A stretch of 17,892 nt of DNA from Rhodospirillaceae bacterium (GCA_030151865.1 JASLCK010000281.1:1-17892); one strand, 5' to 3'; numbered from the stretch's first letter, positions 1-6,807 are shown. Notes: generated from the sequence alone by a model not told the origin. A program made the numbers and translations.

Positions 1-557
1 GTGGCGGATTCCCGCAGCAGCAATTGCGCCATCGGCTTGCCGACGATGTTGGAACGGCCCAGCACGATCGCCTTCTTACCCGACAGCGAGCCTAATTCAC
101 GCTTCAGCAGCAGCACGCAGCCCAGCGGGGTGCAAGGCACCAACGCCTGACCGCCGGTGACCAGACGCCCAACATTGACCGGATGGAAACCATCGACATC
201 CTTGGCCGGATCGATGCTGTCGATGACCTTTTGCGCATCGATCTGCTTGGGCAGCGGCAACTGCACCAGGATGCCGTTAACCTTGGGATCTTTGTTCAGC
301 TTGTCCACCAGGGCCAGCAAGTCAGCTTCCGAGGTTTCGGCGGGCAGAAAATGCTCGAACGAGGTCATGCCCACTTCGGTGGCACGCTTGTTCTTGTTGC
401 GCACATAAACCTGACTGGCCGGATCGGCCCCCACCAGCACCACCGCCAGACCGGGGGTCAGGCCATGCTTGGACTTCAGGTCTTCAACGCGGGCGGCCAC
501 GGCGGCGCGCAGGTCGGCGGCGACGGCGTTGCCGTCGATGATCTTGGCTTGGGTCAT
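1..557 (-). CDS. folD: FolD bifunctional methylene-THF dehydrogenase/cyclohydrolase (partial)
   Basis: Cytosolic one-carbon enzyme that converts 5,10-methylene-THF to 10-formyl-THF using NADP. About 185 N-terminal residues are visible; the C-terminal third runs off the window start. The catalytic domain shows YVRNKNK at residues 51-57, where K55 matches the family's catalytic lysine, then GILVQLPLP at 95-103 and the DVDGFHPVN signature at 120-128. The NADP-binding domain begins with GRSNIVGKP at 167-175. The ATG at 557 overlaps the stop of the upstream DUF167 gene in an ATGA, so the two are probably translationally coupled. Identification is very secure; only the 3' end is missing. Confidence 0.97.
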   Translation of the reverse strand, partial: MTQAKIIDGNAVAADLRAAVAARVEDLKSKHGLTPGLAVVLVGADPASQVYVRNKNKRATEVGMTSFEHFLPAETSEADLLALVDKLNKDPKVNGILVQLPLPKQIDAQKVIDSIDPAKDVDGFHPVNVGRLVTGGQALVPCTPLGCVLLLKRELGSLSGKKAIVLGRSNIVGKPMAQLLLRESA

Positions 558-898
558 GACTTCCTCGTGCTTTCGGCCAGACGGCGGCGCAGATCGTCGG
601 CGTCGCCTTCGATGAAAAGAGTTTTGCGGCGGTCGGTCGCGCCCGCCGTGATGGTGATCTTGCTTTTGGCGATCTTCCAGCTTTTCGACAACAGGGCGAT
701 CAGCGCGGCATTGGCCTTACCGTCTTCGGGTACCGTCGTTACCGACACCTTCAGCACCGCACCGCCATCGGCGTCCGCTACGATCTGACCGATTTCATTA
801 CGCGACGCCTTGGGCGTCAGGCGCACCGCCAGACGCGCCCCGGAAACGGAATCGACAACGGCCGCGACGACCGGATCACATGACGGCAGAGAGGACAA
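554..898 (-). CDS. DUF167 (YggU-type) family protein
   Basis: Small cytosolic protein of 114 residues. The DUF167 core is clear: RLAVRLTPKASRNEI, then a VLKVSV strand, PEDGKAN, and a basic second half with the KITITAGATDRRKTLFIEG pattern. The molecular function of the family is unsettled. The only usable start in this frame is a TTG at 898, because an in-frame TGA lies about three codons upstream and no ATG or GTG occurs early in the frame. No good Shine-Dalgarno is visible, so translation may depend on coupling to yggT, whose end it overlaps by 23 bases. Downstream it overlaps folD by 4 bases. The yggT-DUF167 pairing is common in proteobacteria, which supports the call. Confidence 0.9.
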   Translation of the reverse strand: MSSLPSCDPVVAAVVDSVSGARLAVRLTPKASRNEIGQIVADADGGAVLKVSVTTVPEDGKANAALIALLSKSWKIAKSKITITAGATDRRKTLFIEGDADDLRRRLAESTRKS

Positions 899-1178
899 GC
901 TGGCTCAGGACGTTTTGCAGGAAGTAAAGGATCAGAATCAGAATGATCGGCGAGATATCGACCCCGCCCATATTGGGCAGCATGCGGCGGATCGGACGCA
1001 GCGCCGGTTCGGTCACCCGGTACAACAGATCCATCACCGTATAGACGGCGCGGTTGCGGGTATTGATGACATTAAAGGCGACCAGCCAGCTCAGCACCGC
1101 CGAAATGATCAGCGCCCAGGTATAAAGGTCCAGCGCAACCATCAGCACGCGATAGAGCGAAATCAAGATCACCTGCAT
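876..1178 (-). CDS. YggT family integral membrane protein
   Basis: Inner-membrane protein of 100 residues with two hydrophobic segments, roughly residues 5-28 (LDLYTWALIISAVLSWL) and 75-97 (DISPIILILILYFLQNVL). Between them is the YggT signature around LLYRVTEPALRPIRRMLP. The family has been linked to membrane protein or cell-division functions, but its mechanism is not settled. Two close ATGs are possible, 1178 and 1190. I chose 1178 because it gives the usual family length and has a GGGG stretch about 8 bases upstream. Longer starts up to 1313 would add a non-homologous charged leader and are unlikely. It heads the yggT-DUF167-folD cluster. Confidence 0.9.
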   Translation of the reverse strand: MQVILISLYRVLMVALDLYTWALIISAVLSWLVAFNVINTRNRAVYTVMDLLYRVTEPALRPIRRMLPNMGGVDISPIILILILYFLQNVLSQLVLSAVM

Positions 1179-1325
1179 CGTCAGCCCCATGAAAAATAAC
1201 GGTGCCGGAAAACGCGAACCGTCCCAAAAGGTGTTTAAACAGGCTGCGGCCCCGGCGTCTGGCCGTACCCTATCCGCAGCCCGCCCCAGGCGCAAGCGTT
1301 CCGCCAAAATCATACGAACATTGGC

Positions 1326-1354
1326 TTGACAGACCGATCGAGTTTGAACATTAT
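1326..1354 (+). promoter_or_regulatory. sigma-70-type promoter of the tRNA-Ala gene
   Basis: A perfect TTGACA (-35) at 1326-1331 is followed after 17 bases by CATTAT at 1349-1354, which matches 4 of 6 bases of the -10 consensus. The predicted start of transcription is about 10 bases before the mature tRNA, as expected for a short tRNA leader. It stands in the intergenic space, divergent from yggT. Confidence 0.65.
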
Positions 1355-1370
1355 CCCGGCTCTCCGTTAT

Positions 1371-1446
1371 GGGGCTGTAGCTCAGTTGGGAGAGCGTCTC
1401 GTTCGCAATGAGAAGGCCAGCGGTTCGATTCCGCTCAGCTCCACCA
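1371..1446 (+). tRNA. tRNA-Ala (anticodon CGC)
   Basis: A 76-base cloverleaf can be folded by eye: acceptor stem 1371-1377 with 1436-1442, D-arm GCTC/GAGC, anticodon stem TCTCG/TGAGA with loop TTCGCAA, and T-arm AGCGG-TTCGATT-CCGCT. The anticodon is CGC, reading the GCG alanine codon. The acceptor stem contains the G3:U70 pair that defines alanine identity, which independently supports the call. The CCA end is encoded (1444-1446). The gene stands alone with its own promoter and terminator. Confidence 0.96.
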
Positions 1447-1452
1447 AGTTTT

Positions 1453-1488
1453 AAAAAGGTCAGGTTGCTTCGGCACCTGGCCTTTTTT
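1453..1488 (+). terminator. Rho-independent terminator of tRNA-Ala
   Basis: Inverted repeat AGGTCAGGT (1457-1465) and ACCTGGCCT (1475-1483), 9 bp including one G-T pair, with a 9-base loop, followed by a run of T at 1483-1488 and preceded by a run of A. It begins 7 bases after the tRNA CCA. Confidence 0.9.
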
Positions 1489-1632
1489 CATTTTCCGCCA
1501 GGCGGACCGCACGGCCAATCAAAGCGGCACTATGCCTTCAGCTTTTTTATTTTTCCGCCCCTGCAATAAAATCCCTGTCCCATCCGTCATGGGTGTCAGC
1601 AAAGTGATTTGACCCCGTGATGGAGTTCTTTG

Positions 1633-2091
1633 ATGAGATGTTTCAGCAAGCGCGACGGTGAAGGCCGCTGCTGCCGTCGGCCCGAAACCCGGGCCGGACG
1701 GATCTTGCATTTCGGTTGCCATGCTCTGCTGGCGGTGGCCGTGGTCGCCGTTGTTTCGCTGGTAATCGGCTGGGTGGTGATGTTCACCTGGAACCTGTTC
1801 ATGCCCGCCGTGTTCAATCTGCCCCTGATCACGTTCTGGCAGGCCGTGGCGCTGCTGGTGTTGGGCCGCCTGCTGACCGGCAGACTGCATCACCACCGCC
1901 GTCACCACCATCACAAGGATGGCTGCTGCGGCTGGAAGAAGCGGTTCAACCAGGACCAGGATTGCGACACCCCGACCCCGCCCCATGGCGGTGACTATGC
2001 CCGCTGGTGGTGGGAAGAAGGGGAAACTGCCTTCCAGGCCTATCAGGCCCGCCGAGCGGCGCAGGCGAATGATGCCGGGTCTCAGGAATAA
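1633..2091 (+). CDS. Small Cys/His-rich two-helix membrane protein next to an ECF sigma factor
   Basis: Unnamed inner-membrane protein of 152 residues. The N-terminal region is basic and carries four cysteines (C3, C13, C14, C29). Two hydrophobic segments follow at about 30-50 and 63-82; the second contains LPLITFWQAVALLVLGRLL. After it comes a striking tail: a His/Arg run (HHHRRHHHH, 86-94), a CC pair (98-99), and a Trp/Glu-rich end (ARWWWEEGE). From memory, short proteins with an ITFWQA-LLVL-R core are often encoded beside ECF sigma factors, as here. The start is the ATG at 1633, with GGAG 7 bases upstream. Its role may be to anchor, sense for or inhibit the sigma factor, but that is inference; no anti-sigma domain is recognisable. 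Confidence 0.75.
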   Translation: MRCFSKRDGEGRCCRRPETRAGRILHFGCHALLAVAVVAVVSLVIGWVVMFTWNLFMPAVFNLPLITFWQAVALLVLGRLLTGRLHHHRRHHHHKDGCCGWKKRFNQDQDCDTPTPPHGGDYARWWWEEGETAFQAYQARRAAQANDAGSQE

Positions 2092-2103
2092 GGCCTGACC
2101 CGC

Positions 2104-2637
2104 TTGTCGTCCCAGCCTTCTTCTGCCACGGCTCGACCCCAAGACCGGCTTTCCCTGGCCCTGCGCAAGGACCAGGGAAAGCTGTTGGGCTTTGCCCGCA
2201 GCCGTCTGCCCGCCACCATTCGCGACCAGGACGCCGAGGACGTCTTGTCCGACGTGGTACTGAAGCTGTTGGAACGAGCAGACATCCTGGCCGAGATAGA
2301 GAACATCACGGCCTATTTGTTTACCGCCATCGGCAACCGCATCGCCGACCTGTTCCGCCGCCGCCGCGAGGAGGAAATTCCCGAATCCCTGCCGGAAGCC
2401 GCCGCCCCGGCATCTCAGGAAGACCGAACCCAATTAACCGAGGCCTTGGCGCTGTTGTCCACCGCCGAACGGGCCGTCTGGCTGGCGGTCGAGATGGATG
2501 GGCGCAGCTTCAGCGAACTGGCCGAATCGTGGAACGAGCCTATCGGCACCCTGCTGTCGCGCAAAAGCCGGGCCACCAAAGCCTTACGCAAACATCTGGA
2601 CGGAGGGGAACAGCGTCCGGCCTTGCCCCTTGCCTGA
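2104..2637 (+). CDS. ECF-type RNA polymerase sigma factor (sigma-70 family)
   Basis: Alternative sigma factor of 177 residues, the normal ECF length. Region 2 spans about residues 20-90, with the DAEDVLSDVVLKLLER motif and the promoter-melting helix ITAYLFTAIGNRIADLFRRRR. Region 4 spans about 113-165, with LTEALALLSTAERAVWLAVEMDG and the helix-turn-helix FSELAESWNEPIGTLLSRKSRATKAL (split here only for reading). A short acidic/alanine linker separates them. The apparent start is TTG at 2104, 12 bases after the upstream membrane-protein gene, with AAGG about 10 bases before it; no ATG occurs in the usable N-terminal region. The two genes are very likely one transcript. The ECF subgroup and targets cannot be read from the sequence. 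Confidence 0.9.
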   Translation: MSSQPSSATARPQDRLSLALRKDQGKLLGFARSRLPATIRDQDAEDVLSDVVLKLLERADILAEIENITAYLFTAIGNRIADLFRRRREEEIPESLPEAAAPASQEDRTQLTEALALLSTAERAVWLAVEMDGRSFSELAESWNEPIGTLLSRKSRATKALRKHLDGGEQRPALPLA

Positions 2638-2695
2638 ACCGCCAGGGCGGGGATAGCGTGACGCTTCCCTCTCTTTAGCGGAAAGAATCGCGGTC

Positions 2696-3643
2696 ATGAC
2701 GCAACGGCCCATCGCCCTGGTAACCCGACTTGCGGCGCAGGAGGAGCAAGACTGGCTGGACCGGTTGGCGGTGCAGATGCCCGCAGAACGCATTTTACCG
2801 TTTTCCGCCATGACCGACGCCGACCGGCAGGCCGCTGAAATCGCCATTGTCGCCAATCCCGACCCTGCCCAGGTTGCCGCCCTGCCCCGTTTGGCCTGGA
2901 TCAACAGCCTGTGGGCCGGGGTCGAACGATTGGTGGCGGAACTGCGCGCTGACGCGCCCCCCATCGTGCGGCTGATCGATCCCGAACTGTCGCGCACCAT
3001 GGCCGAAGCGGTTTTGGCCTGGTGTTATTACCTGCACCGCGACATGCCCGCTTATCGCCGACACCAGCAGGCCAAGCTGTGGCAGCCCCTGCCATACCGC
3101 CCGCCAAACCAGGTTCAAGTCGGATTATTGGGCTTGGGCGCATTGGGACAAGTTGCCGCCCAACGTCTCCTGGATGCTGGATTTCAGGTCACGGGATGGA
3201 GCCGGTCGGCCAAGCCTTCCGGGCTATTTCACACCCATGCCGGAGAAGACGGACTGACCACCGTGCTGCAAACCAGCGATATTATCGTGTGTCTGGTGCC
3301 GCTCACCCCCGATACCCGTAACCTGATCGACGCCCAGCGCCTGGAAAAGGTCAAGACCGGTGCGGCCCTGATCAATTTTGCCCGTGGCCCCGTAGTTAAC
3401 AGCGACGCCTTGCGGGCCGCACTGGATCGCGGGCAACTGTCCCACGCGGTGCTGGATGTGTTTGATCAGGAACCGCTGCCCGCAACGTCCCCCCTGTGGG
3501 ATCACCCCGGCGTGACGGTGCTGCCGCATATTTCCGCCCCAACATCGGCAGACTCGGCTGCCGCCATTGTCGCGGCCAACATCGCCGCCTATCGGGCCGA
3601 TGGCCGCTTGCCCCCGGTGGTCGATCGCCAGCGCGGTTATTAA
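2696..3643 (+). CDS. ghrA: GhrA-like glyoxylate/hydroxypyruvate reductase (D-2-hydroxyacid dehydrogenase)
   Basis: Cytosolic NAD(P)H-dependent dehydrogenase of 315 residues, close to the GhrA length of about 312. It shows the nucleotide-binding glycine motif GLGALG at 146-151 inside the Rossmann domain. The catalytic triad of the 2-hydroxyacid dehydrogenase family is complete: Arg230 (INFARGP), Glu259 (DVFDQEP) and His278 (LPHIS). The substrate-binding halves are at the two ends, including the WAGVE motif near residue 73-77. It probably reduces glyoxylate or hydroxypyruvate, but exact substrate choice in this family is hard to predict. It converges on the nucleosidase gene, sharing the bases of both TAA stops. 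Confidence 0.85.
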   Translation: MTQRPIALVTRLAAQEEQDWLDRLAVQMPAERILPFSAMTDADRQAAEIAIVANPDPAQVAALPRLAWINSLWAGVERLVAELRADAPPIVRLIDPELSRTMAEAVLAWCYYLHRDMPAYRRHQQAKLWQPLPYRPPNQVQVGLLGLGALGQVAAQRLLDAGFQVTGWSRSAKPSGLFHTHAGEDGLTTVLQTSDIIVCLVPLTPDTRNLIDAQRLEKVKTGAALINFARGPVVNSDALRAALDRGQLSHAVLDVFDQEPLPATSPLWDHPGVTVLPHISAPTSADSAAAIVAANIAAYRADGRLPPVVDRQRGY

Positions 3644-4275
3644 ACCGCCGCCACCGGATGATGACGCCAACCGCCCAATGCGGCTTCCACCTCGTCCAAC
3701 GTATGGGCCAGCTTGGCGTCGATGACGTGCAGATATTCTTTCCAGTCGGAGATATGCCGCAGTTCCGACTGACCATCGGAAATGCCCCGCAGCCCGATCA
3801 TCGGCAGACCATATTTCTGGCAGGCCCGCCACACCGCAAAGGTTTCCATATCCACCATATCGGCGTCGATCTGGTCATAGGCCGCACCCGACACCATGTT
3901 GCCGCCGGTTGAAAGCGACGCCCCCGACAAACTGGGCACCGCATGGGGCAAAGCCACCGTGGCGGGCAGGTCCAACAGGGGATTGCGTCCCCGTTCAAAC
4001 CCCAGCGCCGAAACATCCATGTCGCGGTAGGAAACTGACAACACCTGAAAAATCCCGGTCTGCGGCAGACTGCGCGAACCGGCCGAGCCCAGACTGATCA
4101 CCAGATCGGGCAAGGCGTCCGCCGCCGCCTGCGCCCCCAGGAAGGCCATCAGGTTGATTGCCGCCTCGACCGGGCCGACGCCAATCATCAAGGGGGTGAT
4201 CTTGGCCCGCAAGCAGGGACCATATTCCGAGGGTGCGGCCATGACGAACAGCACGGACGGGTTTTCTGCAATCAT
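3640..4275 (-). CDS. MTA/SAH nucleosidase-like protein (PNP/UDP phosphorylase superfamily)
   Basis: Predicted cytosolic nucleosidase of 211 residues that would cleave adenine from 5'-methylthioadenosine or S-adenosylhomocysteine. Conserved features of MTA/SAH nucleosidases are present: Glu17 aligned with the proton-relay Glu near the N-terminus, GSAG at 63-66, the SYRDMDVSALGFERG stretch at 82-96, Glu144 in VDMETF for the ribose, and Asp167 in RGISD for N7 protonation. It is shorter than typical enzymes (about 230). Adenosylhopane (HpnG-type) or futalosine-type nucleosidases are alternatives in the same fold, but the DMDVSALGFERG region favours MTA/SAH. The ATG at 4275 overlaps the stop of the upstream exporter gene (ATGA), pointing to one coupled operon. 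Confidence 0.78.
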   Translation of the reverse strand: MIAENPSVLFVMAAPSEYGPCLRAKITPLMIGVGPVEAAINLMAFLGAQAAADALPDLVISLGSAGSRSLPQTGIFQVLSVSYRDMDVSALGFERGRNPLLDLPATVALPHAVPSLSGASLSTGGNMVSGAAYDQIDADMVDMETFAVWRACQKYGLPMIGLRGISDGQSELRHISDWKEYLHVIDAKLAHTLDEVEAALGGWRHHPVAAV

Positions 4276-4919
4276 CCCTCACCTCTCACAAACGCCAGGG
4301 CCAAGCCAAAGCCCACCAGCAATGCCCCGAACAGCCAGCGTTGCGCAAGCTGCCAGCGGGGCGAACGGTTCAGCCAGTCTTGCAGCGCCCCGCCCAGGGT
4401 CGCATAGATACTATCGAACATCAGCCCCAACACCACCAGGGTGGCCCCCAAAATCACGAATTGCTGCGCCACGTCCAACTTGCCCGCCTTGACGAATTGC
4501 GGCAACAGCACCGAACAGAACAGCAGCGGTTTGGGGTTCAAAAGATTGGTCAGCACCCCCCGCGACAATGCCGCCCGACAGGGGGCCGGTTCCCCACCAC
4601 CTGCAACAACAGGCAGGGCGGCATCAAGCGTCAGGGACGAAGACCGCAAAATTCCGTTTCCCAACCAGACCAGATAAGCCATGCCGATCATCCGCACCAC
4701 GCCGAACACCGCAGGCGATGTGCGCAGCAAGACCGCCAGCCCCAAAGCGGCGCACAGGACGTGCAGCGCCCTGGCCACCGCCAGACCAACCGCCGCCGAC
4801 AATGCCGGACCACGCCCCTGACGCAAACCGGTTTGCAGCACCAGCAACATATCCGGCCCCGGCAACAGATAGGCGACAGCCAGACTGGCGGAGAAAAGCC
4901 CGAGAGAGGCAATGTCCAT
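4272..4919 (-). CDS. LysE/RhtB family amino-acid exporter
   Basis: Inner-membrane exporter of 215 residues with about six hydrophobic helices. LysE/RhtB hallmarks are visible: the LLPGPDMLLVLQTGLRQG motif near the end of helix 1 (about residues 18-35), the MAYLVWLGNGIL segment in the middle, and NLLNPKPLLF in the second half. Members export lysine, homoserine, homoserine lactone, threonine, cysteine or leucine; the substrate cannot be read here. The frame is open upstream to 5135, but the family-like N-terminus MDIASLGLF begins at 4919. The longer reading would run through the divergent promoter region and the regulator gene. It is divergent from an Lrp-type regulator and coupled to the nucleosidase gene. 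Confidence 0.88.
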   Translation of the reverse strand: MDIASLGLFSASLAVAYLLPGPDMLLVLQTGLRQGRGPALSAAVGLAVARALHVLCAALGLAVLLRTSPAVFGVVRMIGMAYLVWLGNGILRSSSLTLDAALPVVAGGGEPAPCRAALSRGVLTNLLNPKPLLFCSVLLPQFVKAGKLDVAQQFVILGATLVVLGLMFDSIYATLGGALQDWLNRSPRWQLAQRWLFGALLVGFGLALAFVRGEG

Positions 4920-4987
4920 GGCGGTATCCCGGCGAAAGGAAGAACAGACCCAGACGATAAGCCAAGGCATGGACGCATGTCCTTGCG

Positions 4988-5020
4988 AAGACGCCTGTCT
5001 TTGCGCAGCATATTGGCATG
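4988..5020. promoter_or_regulatory. Candidate Lrp-type operator region between the exporter and its regulator
   Basis: The 135-base divergent intergenic region contains AAGAC (4988-4992) and GTCTT (4997-5001) as an inverted repeat with a 4-base gap. Next to it is a 15-base element at 5006-5020, CAGCATATTGGCATG, which matches the E. coli Lrp consensus at 11 of 15 positions, including the first nine. Placement between the two divergent genes fits autoregulation plus control of the exporter. This is a by-eye match. Confidence 0.4.
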
Positions 5021-5054
5021 TTCCATCACTTATTCGGATATAAGCAGCGCGATC

Positions 5055-5555
5055 ATGCGAAAACTGAAACTTGATGCCATCGACCGGCGCATCCTGGCCG
5101 CCTTGCAGCGGGATGCCCGCCTGACCAACGTCCAATTGGCCGAGGAAGTAGGGCTGTCGCCGTCGCCCTGTCTGCGGCGGGTGCGGCTTTTAGAACAGGC
5201 CGGAGTGATCCGGGGCTATCATGCCTTATTGGATCGCACCGGTGCGGGACTGGGGTTGACGGTCTTTGTATCCATCAAGGTGGAACGTCACCACGACCAG
5301 GACGCCAGCGCTTTCCGCGAGGCGGTGCGTAGCCTGCCCGAGGTGGTGTCATGCCATCTGGTCTCGGGCGAGGCCGACTTTCTGCTGCAAGTGGTGGTCC
5401 CCGACCTGGAGCATTATGAAGCCTTTTTGCTGGGCACCATGCTGAAGCTGCCGGGGGTCAAGGATATCCGCAGCAACTTTGCCATTCAGACCGTCAAAGC
5501 TCCCAGCCCCCTGCCCCTTGACCATCTGCCCGACACTGCCGGACTGGACGGTTGA
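5055..5555 (+). CDS. Lrp/AsnC family transcriptional regulator
   Basis: DNA-binding regulator of 166 residues. The N-terminal winged helix-turn-helix is clear (LDAIDRRILAALQRDARLTN followed by QLAEEVGLSPSPCLRRVRLLEQAGVI, about residues 6-52). The C-terminal RAM/AsnC ligand domain follows (about 65-150), with SGEADFLLQVVVPDLEHYEAF and LPGVKDIRSNFAIQTVK. The ATG at 5055 gives the family N-terminus; a much longer open frame upstream is antisense to the exporter gene and is not coding. Such regulators commonly sit divergent from LysE-type exporters and respond to the exported amino acid, so this one probably controls the gene at 4272-4919. It converges on the lipoprotein gene with 6 bases between stops and no clear terminator. 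Confidence 0.92.
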   Translation: MRKLKLDAIDRRILAALQRDARLTNVQLAEEVGLSPSPCLRRVRLLEQAGVIRGYHALLDRTGAGLGLTVFVSIKVERHHDQDASAFREAVRSLPEVVSCHLVSGEADFLLQVVVPDLEHYEAFLLGTMLKLPGVKDIRSNFAIQTVKAPSPLPLDHLPDTAGLDG

Positions 5556-5561
5556 GCGCCT

Positions 5562-6170
5562 TTACCGGCGCGCCAGACCCTGTTGATTGGCACAAAACCA
5601 GCTTTGCACCGTGGCCAGAGCCACCCGGCCCTGATGGGTGGGATCAAGACGGACGAACATTTCTTCCACATGGGCCATGTAATCGCCCTGCGTCACTTTG
5701 AAGGACAATGTTTTGTCGGCCACCATCACCGGGTCTTCCTGATCTTGCAGCCGTGGGGGGCGCCCCTGGTCTTCACCCGCCTGATCCCCCCGGGGCGAGT
5801 GGCTGTTTTGCAGGCTGGGCGGCGGCACATCCTGATAAGGCTGGCGATAGACCGCCAGCTTGGCTGTCGTCAAAACGCCACTATGGTCCAGGTCCATGCG
5901 GGTGAACTGAGCCTGAGCATCGGCCGTGAACTCGTCATGATCCAAAAAGCCGTCATGGTTCAGATCGGTGCGGGCAAACCACCCCGCCACGGCGTCGGCG
6001 CAAGCCGGGCGTCCCAGCGGACCGCCGGTCAAAGGCTCACCATTGGGGCTATAGACGATCCGAAAATCAGCCAGACTGGGACGATTGCCCCGTGCCGGAG
6101 GATGAGACGCGCAGCCGCACAATGCCACCACCAACATCACCCCAGTCAGACCAATCACCCGTCTGTTCAT
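5562..6170 (-). CDS. EF-hand lipoprotein
   Basis: Predicted membrane-anchored lipoprotein of 202 residues. A signal peptide MNRRVIGLTGVMLVVALCG ends at a lipobox-like LCGC, so Cys20 would be lipidated. One canonical EF-hand calcium loop is present at D69-E80 (D, N, D, G, L, D, E in the expected places). Two more loops look degenerate: D93-K104, which lacks the final Glu, and D176-T187. Between them is a Pro/Gln/Asp-rich, probably disordered stretch (115-147). I chose the ATG at 6170 because GGGAG lies 8 bases upstream and it gives a clean signal peptide; an upstream ATG at 6215 would spoil it. Function unknown; calcium-dependent envelope binding is a guess. Confidence 0.78.
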   Translation of the reverse strand: MNRRVIGLTGVMLVVALCGCASHPPARGNRPSLADFRIVYSPNGEPLTGGPLGRPACADAVAGWFARTDLNHDGFLDHDEFTADAQAQFTRMDLDHSGVLTTAKLAVYRQPYQDVPPPSLQNSHSPRGDQAGEDQGRPPRLQDQEDPVMVADKTLSFKVTQGDYMAHVEEMFVRLDPTHQGRVALATVQSWFCANQQGLARR

Positions 6171-6330
6171 CTGTCTTGCTCCCGCTTTTGGCATCCCCGT
6201 CATGGGCAGGGTCATAGTTTATCCCCAGATCCGTCACATCAGAATACCCACTGGGTAACGATGTATTTCAGGGCTTTGGTCACGCCCCTCGCAATCCCCA
6301 GTTGACGCATGGGGTATTGATCTTTTCGCC

Positions 6331-6363
6331 GTACTCGCCCCCGCCATGCGGGAGTACCTTTTT
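6331..6363 (+). terminator. Terminator-like hairpin in the leader of the gene at 6396
   Basis: GTACT (6331-6335) plus CCCGC (6340-6344) can pair with GCGGGAGTAC (6348-6357), giving 10 bp with a 4-base bulge (CGCC) and a CAT loop. A CTTTTT tract follows directly. It ends about 30 bases before the start codon at 6396. No plus-strand gene lies just upstream, so it may be an attenuator or a stray terminator. Confidence 0.4.
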
Positions 6364-6395
6364 CTTCCAGCCCGATGGGGCGGGGGAAAGGAATC

Positions 6396-6767
6396 ATGAT
6401 GTTGGACCGTAATGGATTGAAACTGCGCCTTAAAGCTTTGGATAAGGCGCAGGTGGTCAAAGGTCTGGAAACCGTTGCTTTGGAAAAAATCGCCGCCGAT
6501 CTGCTGGACGGTATCGCGGCGGAAGGCCGGGCGATTGACGCCTGGGAAGCCAATTGCGTGTATGCGGCGCTGGACGCCCTGCGCAAACATCGTTTCGGGC
6601 TGGCTCGCGCCAATCTGCTGCATGCTTTGGAAACCGTGCGCCATCTGACCGGCAGCCAGCGTCCGCGCAGCGATCTGGCAACGCTGAAAAAGACCTTGTC
6701 CGACTTGCAGGCCACGACCGTTCAGGGCGGATTGCATGCGCCCGCCCATTTCGCGGTTGCACACTAA
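6396..6767 (+). CDS. Hypothetical protein, mostly helical
   Basis: Unrecognised soluble protein of 123 residues. It has no signal peptide or membrane segment and appears mainly alpha-helical, with evenly spaced Leu/Ala and charged residues (for example KLRLKALDKAQVVKGLETVALEKI). A single cysteine sits in EANCVYAALDALRKH. An AAAGGA Shine-Dalgarno at 6387-6392 supports translation; it is better spaced for the second ATG (6399) than for the first (6396), so the protein may begin one residue later. Codon use is like that of the neighbours, with Gly/Ala-rich high-GC third positions. A strong terminator follows, so it is probably a single-gene transcript. No function is proposed. Confidence 0.75.
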   Translation: MMLDRNGLKLRLKALDKAQVVKGLETVALEKIAADLLDGIAAEGRAIDAWEANCVYAALDALRKHRFGLARANLLHALETVRHLTGSQRPRSDLATLKKTLSDLQATTVQGGLHAPAHFAVAH

Positions 6768-6807
6768 AAAACATTGTTAACCCGGCTGTTTTGGCCGGTT
6801 TCAGGCC

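Noticed and set aside
1519..2433. Minus-strand frame of 304 codons across the membrane-protein/sigma pair
   Set aside because: It is antisense to two genes with recognisable motifs, and its translation is repetitive Gly/Gln/His without a domain.
4341..5054. Upstream extension of the Lrp regulator frame
   Set aside because: It is antisense to the exporter gene and Gln/Arg/His-rich; the family N-terminus begins at the ATG at 5055.
5568..5575. GGCGCGCC palindrome between the convergent Lrp and lipoprotein genes
   Set aside because: It lies within the end of the lipoprotein coding sequence and is expected in GC-rich DNA; no T run makes it a terminator.
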